In this document: positions 1 to 4,232 of the stretch, in pieces
Layout of the letters: each line of letters starts with the position of its first letter
Position numbering within the stretch: position 1 is the first letter of the stretch
NCBI GenBank assembly: GCA_016203335.1
Contig: JACQNA010000046.1
Span: 1-5,157 of the forward strand
DNA from: Candidatus Woesearchaeota archaeon
Lineage (GTDB): Archaea > Nanobdellota > Nanobdellia > Woesearchaeales > JACQNA01
Length of the DNA stretch: 5,157 bases
Reading direction: 5' to 3'
Made by a program: the position numbers and the translations under genes
Notes under the pieces: model-generated
The model's database searches: none
What the model was told of the DNA's origin: nothing
What the model saw: the letters and a program-made list of their open reading frames with translations, nothing else

Positions 1-123
1 AATACCGCAGTAAAAAGATTCCCGGCAAATATGCTGGCAGGCATGTTCGGGTTTGGGGAAAAGGCATACTACACCGCAGAATCCATGATTACCCCAGTAT
101 TGGGCGCAGGCGTTCTTCCTTAG
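1..123 (+). CDS. lemA: LemA family protein, C-terminal fragment
   Basis: The window opens inside a reading frame that gives 40 residues before a TAG stop; the start lies upstream, outside the window. The fragment begins NTAVKRFPANMLAGMFGFGE and continues KAYYTAES. This matches the C-terminal signature of LemA proteins as I remember it: a run of the type YNTAV..FP.N..AGMFGF.EK.YF at the end of the last long helix. LemA proteins are usually membrane-anchored by one N-terminal helix and otherwise form a helical bundle outside the membrane; their function is poorly defined. The tail after the signature is short (about 15 residues) and has no membrane segment. No T-run terminator follows the stop. 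The next gene starts 57 bases downstream from its own promoter, so the two are probably separate transcription units. Confidence 0.8.
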   Translation, partial: NTAVKRFPANMLAGMFGFGEKAYYTAESMITPVLGAGVLP

Positions 124-130
124 ACAACAG

Positions 131-180
131 GTATAAAGGCATAAGAAAGATTTATAAATAAACTGCCGAATCTTTCTCAC
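131..180 (+). promoter_or_regulatory. Archaeal promoter of the zinc-ribbon/aEF1B operon, TATA box inside a 9-bp inverted repeat
   Basis: A TATA box TTTATAAATA lies at 151-160, preceded by the purine-rich AAGAAAGA, which could serve as the BRE. A start about 26 bases downstream of the TATA centre falls at or next to the ATG at 181, so the mRNA is probably leaderless; no Shine-Dalgarno-like sequence precedes the ATG. The arms AGAAAGATT (144-152) and AATCTTTCT (169-177) are a perfect 9-bp inverted repeat flanking most of the TATA box. A weaker TATA-like GTATAAAGG is at 131-139. The promoter call comes from position and motif only. Confidence 0.7.
144..177. repeat. 9-bp perfect inverted repeat around the TATA box
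   Basis: The left arm is 144-152 (AGAAAGATT) and the right arm 169-177 (AATCTTTCT), with a 16-base spacer holding most of the TATA box. The arms start about 25 bases apart, roughly two and a half helical turns. This suits a dimeric DNA-binding protein covering the TATA/BRE region. If the transcript starts near 181, the repeat is not transcribed, so an RNA hairpin role is unlikely. The repressor or operator role is inference. Confidence 0.5.
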
Positions 181-348
181 ATGCAACTCGTCTGCTCATC
201 ATGCAAGCGGAATATCGCCGGCGGCAGCGGCGCCACAGAGTTCAGCTGCCCGGAGTGCGGCAAGGCGAAGATGGTGCGGTGCGTGAACTGCCGTGAGATT
301 GCCGCAAAATACACCTGTGCGGAGTGCGGCTTTACCGGACCGAATTAG
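181..348 (+). CDS. Small zinc-ribbon protein, COG2888/HVO_2753-like, translation-associated
   Basis: This 55-residue protein has four CxxC pairs: C5/C8, C23/C26, C34/C37 and C46/C49. That is enough for two zinc sites and leaves little else besides short linkers. The pairs sit in CPECG and CAECG contexts (zinc-ribbon knuckles), and a CVNC pair lies between them. The arrangement and length match the archaeal family annotated as a predicted Zn-ribbon RNA-binding protein with a function in translation (COG2888; haloarchaeal HVO_2753 is a member). In many archaea this gene sits directly before the aEF1B gene, exactly as here: only one base separates its TAG from the next ATG. ATG 181 is chosen because it falls at the expected transcription start for the TATA box at 151-160 and gives the whole four-pair motif. 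Its molecular target is unknown. The family call is strong; the role in translation rests on context. Confidence 0.88.
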   Translation: MQLVCSSCKRNIAGGSGATEFSCPECGKAKMVRCVNCREIAAKYTCAECGFTGPN

Positions 349-349
349 C

Positions 350-625
350 ATGGCAAACGTGATTGTTTCCCTCAAGATCATGCCCGAATCCCCCCAGGCA
401 GACTGGAGCTCCATTAAGAAAAAAGCGACTCGCCTTATTGAGGAGTTTGGCGGGGCAGTGGGCAGGGAGAAGCTGGAGAATATTGCATTTGGGCTGCAGG
501 CGCTGACGCTGACATTTGTGATGAGCGAGGCATTAGGCAGCACAGAAAAGCTCGAAGAGAGCATCAGCAGGATTTCTGGCGTGCAGTCCGTGGAAGTTAC
601 TGACGTGCGGCGTGCGATCGGCTGA
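350..625 (+). CDS. ef1b: Translation elongation factor 1-beta (aEF1B), guanine-nucleotide exchange factor
   Basis: The 91-residue product is the usual length of archaeal aEF1B, which corresponds to the C-terminal exchange domain of eukaryotic eEF1B alpha/beta. It promotes GDP release from aEF1A in the cytoplasm. Family features are clear: the N-terminal strand VIVSLKIMPES followed by a D-W helix start, the central LENIAFGLQAL (family pattern PIAFGLKAL), the acidic helix STEKLEESIS, and the closing strand GVQSVEVTDVRRAIG. An in-frame ATG exists at 293, but it would add 19 residues from the antisense-like frame of the zinc-ribbon gene. ATG 350, one base after the upstream stop, gives the family N-terminus. 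No Shine-Dalgarno is visible, so translation is probably coupled to the upstream gene. The last 29 bases overlap the 3' end of trm1 on the other strand. Confidence 0.95.
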   Translation: MANVIVSLKIMPESPQADWSSIKKKATRLIEEFGGAVGREKLENIAFGLQALTLTFVMSEALGSTEKLEESISRISGVQSVEVTDVRRAIG

Positions 626-1619
626 TGAGCCTAACAAGCGATTCCGGCGCAGTCGTTCTGATGCCATAAGGGCTGAATATGGTGGTGCTCGCGGCATATC
701 CCTTCTCCTGAAGCATCGCAAGCAGTGCCGCTGTCTTGGGAATAGGAAGCTTGTGCTGTTTGCAGAGCGCGTGGATGTCAAAGAATCCGGCGGCGGGGAT
801 CGCGCTCTCCGCAGCAATGGTCCTGAGAAAAGGATCAGGGGCAGCCTGATACATGGCATGGACAATATTACTATCCCATAATCTGCCGAGATATGCTGGT
901 CCTGCGCCCTGGATAAGGCCATGTTCCCTCACCAGGGAGTTTGCCTGTTCTTTGCTCCGCTCGCACCGGAAAAAGATGCGGAAGTAGTGGTCTTTGAAAT
1001 ACGAGAACAGCACGTGCAGCGCCAGGTCATATTGCGCGCCGATAAGCTGGGCCTTCCGTATCAGGATGCGCAGTCCAATCTCATGCATCTGTGCGGTGCG
1101 CGAGGGGACTGCCCAGTATTTCCTCAGGCAGGTCTTTGGATAGGTGCCAGAAAGGGAAGCGGTGTCGGTGCAGGTGACTGCCAGTATCCCCTTATCCCGT
1201 ATGCGCTGGACAGCAGCATCAAGGAACGGATTTGGGCTGCCAAAGGGATCAATGTCAATATAGTCAAATCCCTGCGAATGGAGCAGGAACATCCGGGCAT
1301 CCTGGCAGCATACAGCTGCGCGGGCATGGTTGAGCCTCAGGTTTTTCCGTATTGCAGCAGCAGCCTCCTGCCGGATATCATTAAGAAAATGCCCGGCAAT
1401 GGTTCCCGGGGGCAGCTCTTTCAGGAAGCGGATTCCCCGGATACCAGAGCCTGCAAGGGGGTCAGCCGCCAAAAGCTGCTTCCCTCCCAGCGCGCGCAGC
1501 AGGGTAATGGAAAGCGTTCTGTTGTACGCCATTACTGGGTTATAGAATACCGAAAGCTGTTTGGATATCTTGCCTGCAGAGGCAATAATCGTTGCAGCAC
1601 CCTCAGTAAACTGCTCCAT
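597..1619 (-). CDS. trm1: tRNA (guanine(26)-N(2))-dimethyltransferase Trm1
   Basis: Trm1 uses S-adenosylmethionine to methylate N2 of G26 at the D-arm/anticodon-arm junction of tRNA. This 340-residue protein carries the family landmarks in order: VFYNPVMAYNR (24-34), the SAM-binding loop DPLAGSGIRG (53-62), ND (80-81), DAR (107-109), the catalytic-type DIDPFGSPNPFLDAA (122-136), LAVTCTDTASLSGTYPKTCLRKY (146-168), HEIGLRILI (179-187) and GPAYLGRLWD (240-249). It is shorter than the roughly 380 residues I recall for archaeal Trm1. The missing part lies between the SYFKDHYFRIFF segment and GPAYLG, where many archaeal homologues have CxxC zinc-binding pairs and this one has about 20 residues with none. 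The ATG at 1619 is about 26 bases from the centre of a TATA box, so the mRNA is probably leaderless. The 3' end overlaps aEF1B convergently by 29 bp. Confidence 0.95.
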   Translation of the reverse strand: MEQFTEGAATIIASAGKISKQLSVFYNPVMAYNRTLSITLLRALGGKQLLAADPLAGSGIRGIRFLKELPPGTIAGHFLNDIRQEAAAAIRKNLRLNHARAAVCCQDARMFLLHSQGFDYIDIDPFGSPNPFLDAAVQRIRDKGILAVTCTDTASLSGTYPKTCLRKYWAVPSRTAQMHEIGLRILIRKAQLIGAQYDLALHVLFSYFKDHYFRIFFRCERSKEQANSLVREHGLIQGAGPAYLGRLWDSNIVHAMYQAAPDPFLRTIAAESAIPAAGFFDIHALCKQHKLPIPKTAALLAMLQEKGYAASTTIFSPYGIRTTAPESLVRLISRSHAARQ

Positions 1620-1642
1620 AGCCAGGGTAAGTAAGGCGGTGG

Positions 1643-1650
1643 TATAAAAA
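1643..1650 (-). promoter_or_regulatory. TATA box of trm1
   Basis: On the minus strand this reads TTTTTATA. Its centre is about 27 bases before the trm1 ATG (1619), which predicts a leaderless or near-leaderless mRNA, as for the zinc-ribbon gene. Read on the plus strand the same bases give TATAAAAA, correctly placed for a start near 1670 at the edge of the 214-bp element, so plus-strand activity cannot be excluded. There is no strong BRE in either direction. Confidence 0.6.
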
Positions 1651-1683
1651 CATTAAGAAAAAAGCGGCTCTGGAGAAAATGAA

Positions 1684-1849
1684 GGGTAGCGCCATTTTGT
1701 GAGCGATGCCGAACCTGTAGAAGCATGGTGGAAGGGGAAGCTCCTTCCGGAAACTTTGTTTCCGGAATTCGGAAATCTCTGATTTCCGTTAATCCGGGAA
1801 GGGGCCACCCTTTACTATTGCGACAATATGGAGCGAACTGGCGCTACCC
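1684..1849. repeat. Inner 11-bp perfect inverted repeat
   Basis: GGGTAGCGCCA (1684-1694) pairs with TGGCGCTACCC (1839-1849). Together with the 14-bp outer repeat it would form a long closing stem interrupted by an asymmetric loop. The two ends of the element therefore match over 25 positions in two blocks, more than a simple terminator hairpin would need. Confidence 0.7.
1727..1809. repeat. Hairpin cluster in the centre of the element, with alternative pairings
   Basis: Three tight hairpins with 3-base loops are visible. The first is 1730-1748 (GGAAGGGG / CTCCTTCC, loop AAG, one G-U). The second is 1745-1767 (TTCCGGAAAC / GTTTCCGGAA, loop TTT, 10 bp perfect). The third is 1770-1788 (CGGAAATC / GATTTCCG, loop TCT, 8 bp perfect). 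A second GGAAGGGG at 1797-1804 could replace the first as partner of CTCCTTCC. This longer-range pairing stacks directly beside GGTGG/CCACC (1727-1731/1805-1809). A fourth small hairpin, TATTG/CAATA with loop CGA, is at 1816-1828. Confidence 0.6.
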
Positions 1850-1882
1850 CAATATAGCACAGCGAGATTTTCTCCAGAGCAG

Positions 1883-1901
1883 AAAAAAAGCAAAACAAAA
1901 A
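1883..1901 (-). terminator. T-run terminator of the exported-protein gene
   Basis: Minus-strand transcription leaving the gene that ends at 1906 meets T5 (1901-1897), T4 (1895-1892) and T7 (1889-1883) within 25 bases of the stop. Oligo-T runs are the usual archaeal termination signal. The last run is also part of the right-hand flanking repeat of the element. A second minus-strand T-run, T6 at 1663-1658, lies on the far side of the element. Confidence 0.55.
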
Positions 1902-1905
1902 GGGA

Positions 1906-2271
1906 TTACGGCAGGATAAACGCATGCCGTACGCGCCGGACATCATCATTGCTGACGGTCACACGCACCACATATTCCCGCGGTATCGGCTCGTCAATGA
2001 GCACGAACTGGCTGGCGGTATCGCCCGCATCAACATCAAATGAGTTGCTCCGGTAGATGACACCGAGCTCCGGGATAAAGATGCGCACGCTCATGTCCCC
2101 AAGATTTCGGACATCCAGCTCTGGATTATCTGTATTCCTGTTGGTGACTGTCACATGAAAAGAGTCATCCGCATAGAGCAGCCGGCCCAGCCGAGGCGCA
2201 ACCACTGCAGCGCTGGCAGATGCAGCAAGCATCAGCCCCAGCACCATCACCAAAAATAGCTGTTTGTTCAT
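1906..2271 (-). CDS. Small secreted or cell-surface beta-sandwich-like protein, function unknown
   Basis: The 121-residue product starts with a clear Sec signal peptide: MNKQ, a hydrophobic core LFLVMVLGLMLA and the cleavage-like A-S-A motif, predicted cut after residue 21. The mature part of about 100 residues has no cysteine and no second membrane segment. It alternates short strands and turns (FHVTVTNRNTDNPELDVRNL, MSVRIFIPELGV, YVVRVTVSNDDVRRVRHAFI), the pattern of a single Ig-like/CARDB-type beta-sandwich. I recall similar single-domain proteins ending in VRVTVSNDD-type strands from Woesearchaeota-like DPANN genomes, but this is memory, not a search. A GTG at 2283 is in frame, but ATG 2271 is preferred: it puts the signal peptide at the N-terminus and has GGGGG a few bases upstream. 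A likely TATA box at 2330-2337 and a T-run terminator suggest a monocistronic unit. Partners are unknown. Confidence 0.78.
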   Translation of the reverse strand: MNKQLFLVMVLGLMLAASASAAVVAPRLGRLLYADDSFHVTVTNRNTDNPELDVRNLGDMSVRIFIPELGVIYRSNSFDVDAGDTASQFVLIDEPIPREYVVRVTVSNDDVRRVRHAFILP

Positions 2272-2329
2272 GATATCCCCCACGATGTGTAGTTATTATT
2301 GTAGTTACTATCTCAGAAGAGCGAAAGAA

Positions 2330-2337
2330 TTTATAAA
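2330..2337 (-). promoter_or_regulatory. TATA box of the exported-protein gene
   Basis: The palindromic TTTATAAA lies on the minus strand with a start predicted near 2306. This gives a leader of about 35 bases before ATG 2271, with a G-run (GGGGG) 5 to 9 bases upstream of the start as a possible ribosome-binding site. It contrasts with the leaderless zinc-ribbon and trm1 genes. Confidence 0.55.
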
Positions 2338-2403
2338 GATATCGGTGATGAGCATCCCACAGGTTATTATTTATCTCTATTAGGTAGTAACATAATAGAA
2401 ACA

Positions 2404-2411
2404 TTTATATA
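2404..2411 (+). promoter_or_regulatory. TATA box of infB (aIF5B)
   Basis: TTTATATA is a perfect archaeal TATA consensus, preceded by AGAAAC as a plausible BRE. The predicted start is near 2434, giving a leader of about 44 bases. The leader contains GGAG (2450-2453) and, better placed, GAGGT (2467-2471) ending 6 bases before ATG 2478. This promoter is divergent from that of the exported-protein gene. Confidence 0.7.
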
Positions 2412-2477
2412 GGGCAAATGCCTCCACAAGAGCAGCTAAAGCTTTAAAAGGAGCCTGGAAATCGATGAGGTACGCCC

Positions 2478-4226
2478 ATGACACCAGCTATCCGAAGCCC
2501 GATATGCACCGTATTGGGCCATGTGGACCACGGAAAGAGCTCTCTGCTCGATGCCATCAGGCAGAGCAATATCGTTGCTGGTGAAGCAGGAAAAATCACC
2601 CAGGCGATCGGCGCTTCCATCATCCCATTATCAGTCATTAAGAAAATCACCGGTCCCCTGCTGAAGGCAGTGCCCATGTCTTTCTCTATCCCTGGCCTGC
2701 TGTTTATTGACACTCCGGGCCATGCTGCCTTTACTACCCTGAGAAAGCGCGGCGGCAGCCTGGCAGACATCGCCATTGTAGTAATTGACATCAATGAGGG
2801 AGCAAAGCCCCAGACCAGGGAATCTATTGATATTCTACGGATCAGCAAGACGCCATTCATCGTTGCGGCAAACAAGATTGACCTCATTCCGGGCTGGAAA
2901 CGGGGAAAGGGCACGCTGCTGGAGACAGTGGCAAAGCAGCCGGCTGATGTCCAGGCAAAGCTGGATACCAAGCTCTATGAGATTGTCGGCCAGCTCAACA
3001 GCATGGGCTTCCGGGGTGAGCGGTTTGACCGGGTGGAGGATTACACCAAGCAGGTAGCAATCATCCCTGTTTCTGCAATAACCAAAGAAGGCATTCCCGA
3101 GCTGCTGATGGTGCTCACCGGGCTCTGCCAGAAATACCTGGAGCACGGCCTGGAATGCGATGTGAGCGGCATGGCAAAAGGGACTATCCTGGAAGTCAAG
3201 GAAGTAAAAGGCCTGGGCAAAACGATTGATGTGATCATCTATAATGGAAGGCTGAGGCTCAATGATACGATTGTGCTCGGCAGCATCAATGGCCCGATAG
3301 TGACAAAAGTCAAGGCATTGCTTGAGCCAGCCCCCCTGACCGAGATGCGCGACAAGAAAGCGAAATTCAGGCCAGTGAAAGAAGCCTGCGCAGCAACAGG
3401 GGTGAAGATCGCTGCACTGGATTTGGGCAATGCAGTTGCAGGCATGCCGATGATTGCAGCAACAGCCGCTGCCCTTGCCCAAGCAAAGCGGGATGTGCAG
3501 CGGGAACTACAGGATGTGCTGATTGAGACGGACAAGGAAGGCATCATCGTCAAGGCAGATTCCCTCGGCAGTTTGGAAGCGCTCATCAAGCTGCTGAAAG
3601 AAAAAGGCATTCCAATCAGGAAAGCCTCTCTCGGCAATATCTCCAAGAATGACATTGCTGATGCAGAGGCCGCGCATGAGCAGAAGAACCGCGTCATTAT
3701 CGGGTTTGAGGTGCAGGCAGAACGCTCGCAAAAAGTGAAGATTATCACCGCAAACGTCATCTACCATCTGCTGGACCAGCTCGAAGAGCACCAGCAGAGC
3801 GTCCAGAAGAAGGGGGAAGCAGCAGAGCTGGACAGCCTGCCCAAGCCCTGCAAAATCAAGATCCTGTCCGGCTATATTTTTCGCCAGTCCAATCCTGCGG
3901 TGTGTGGAACAGAGGTGCTGGCAGGGACATTGCAGGCAGGCGCTTCCCTGATGAAGAATGGCATTGCCCTTACTGAAGTCAAGGAAATCCAGGATAATGG
4001 CAAGAGCATCCCCCAGGCAGAGCGGGGCAAGCAGGTGGCAGTTGCCTACACCAAAGTGATTGTTGGCAGGCAGCTCCATGAGGAGGACGTGCTCTATTCA
4101 CATATTACCGAAGAGGAATTCCGGAAGTTCCGGGAGCTGAAAGAGCAGCTGAGCGCTGATGAGGTTGCTGTTCTCAAGGAGATTGCAGCAATCATGCGCA
4201 GGCAGAGCGTGATGTGGGGAGTGTAA
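2478..4226 (+). CDS. infB: Translation initiation factor aIF5B (archaeal IF-2), GTPase
   Basis: aIF5B is the GTPase that promotes subunit joining and helps place initiator tRNA on the ribosome. The 582-residue length is normal for the archaeal form, which lacks the long eukaryotic N-terminal extension. The G-domain motifs are complete: G1 GHVDHGKS (14-21), G2 threonine T41 in KITQAIG, G3 DTPGH (78-82), G4 NKID (132-135) and G5 SAI (199-201). They follow the typical archaeal start RSPICTVLGHVDHG. A beta-barrel domain II begins near residue 232 (MAKGTILEVKEVKGLGKTIDVIIYNG). Domain III is around 345-450 (GIIVKADSLGSLEALIKLL), and a second barrel, domain IV, follows (PCKIKILSGYIFRQSNPAVCG). No intein interrupts it. 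ATG 2478 has GAGGT 6 bases upstream. The next gene starts 6 bases after the stop and is probably co-transcribed. Confidence 0.97.
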   Translation: MTPAIRSPICTVLGHVDHGKSSLLDAIRQSNIVAGEAGKITQAIGASIIPLSVIKKITGPLLKAVPMSFSIPGLLFIDTPGHAAFTTLRKRGGSLADIAIVVIDINEGAKPQTRESIDILRISKTPFIVAANKIDLIPGWKRGKGTLLETVAKQPADVQAKLDTKLYEIVGQLNSMGFRGERFDRVEDYTKQVAIIPVSAITKEGIPELLMVLTGLCQKYLEHGLECDVSGMAKGTILEVKEVKGLGKTIDVIIYNGRLRLNDTIVLGSINGPIVTKVKALLEPAPLTEMRDKKAKFRPVKEACAATGVKIAALDLGNAVAGMPMIAATAAALAQAKRDVQRELQDVLIETDKEGIIVKADSLGSLEALIKLLKEKGIPIRKASLGNISKNDIADAEAAHEQKNRVIIGFEVQAERSQKVKIITANVIYHLLDQLEEHQQSVQKKGEAAELDSLPKPCKIKILSGYIFRQSNPAVCGTEVLAGTLQAGASLMKNGIALTEVKEIQDNGKSIPQAERGKQVAVAYTKVIVGRQLHEEDVLYSHITEEEFRKFRELKEQLSADEVAVLKEIAAIMRRQSVMWGV

Positions 4227-4232
4227 AGAGGT

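Larger units (their letters stand above)
1667..1880. mobile_element. Putative MITE-like element, 214 bp, 14-bp terminal inverted repeats
   Basis: The ends are perfect 14-bp inverted repeats: GCTCTGGAGAAAAT (1667-1680) and ATTTTCTCCAGAGC (1867-1880). Inside them is a second perfect inverted repeat of 11 bp: GGGTAGCGCCA (1684-1694) and TGGCGCTACCC (1839-1849). The spacer between the two repeats is 3 bases on the left and 17 on the right. The interior holds several hairpins with 3-base loops. No transposase or convincing gene is inside. Terminal repeats, small size, A-rich flanking duplications and position in a gene-free gap all suit a non-autonomous miniature transposon. Removing the element and one flanking copy restores a short, ordinary intergenic gap between the exported-protein gene and trm1. 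The main alternative is a structured RNA closed by a long stem, but the interior shows none of the conserved motifs of SRP RNA or RNase P RNA. The family is not recognised. Confidence 0.5.
1656..1891. repeat. A-rich near-direct repeats flanking the 214-bp element (candidate target-site duplication)
   Basis: AGAAAAAAGC (1656-1665, six A in the run) and AGAAAAAAAGC (1881-1891, seven A) flank the element. They differ only by one A in the homopolymer, as expected for a 10-11-bp target duplication with later slippage. The left copy is separated from the terminal inverted repeat by one G (1666); the right copy abuts it directly. Because A-runs are simple sequence, the match could be coincidental. 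Confidence 0.45.

Noticed and set aside
921..1634. A 237-codon plus-strand frame opposite trm1
   Set aside because: It is antisense to conserved Trm1 motifs, has no promoter or recognisable domain, and reads as a shadow of trm1 codon composition.
1532..1726. A minus-strand 64-codon frame crossing the element, the trm1 promoter and the trm1 start
   Set aside because: It overlaps the well-supported trm1 start in another frame, covers the promoter and shows no family pattern.
1660..1890. SRP RNA or RNase P RNA
   Set aside because: The long closing stem suggested a stable RNA. The minus strand has CCGGAAGGAGC, which resembles the SRP helix 8 tip, but its partner strand and the AGCAGC context are missing. 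The RNase P P4 motifs are absent on both strands.
1725..1919. A 64-codon plus-strand frame through the 214-bp element (MVEGEAPSGNFVSG...)
   Set aside because: It runs through the hairpins and the A-rich flank, has no ribosome-binding site or promoter at the right distance, and ends in a lysine-rich tail from the A-runs. The protein-like look comes from the repeat structure.
2272..2283. Alternative GTG start four codons upstream of the exported-protein ATG
   Set aside because: The GTG overlaps the G-run that best serves as ribosome-binding site for ATG 2271. The extra residues (Gly-Asp-Ile) would put an acidic residue before the positively charged start of the signal peptide.
2835..3482. Long minus-strand open frames opposite infB
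   Set aside because: They are antisense to conserved aIF5B sequence, rich in Cys/His/Gln, and have no start signals; they are shadow frames.
2478..4226. Intein in infB
   Set aside because: The G-domain motifs and the later domains follow without interruption at normal archaeal length.
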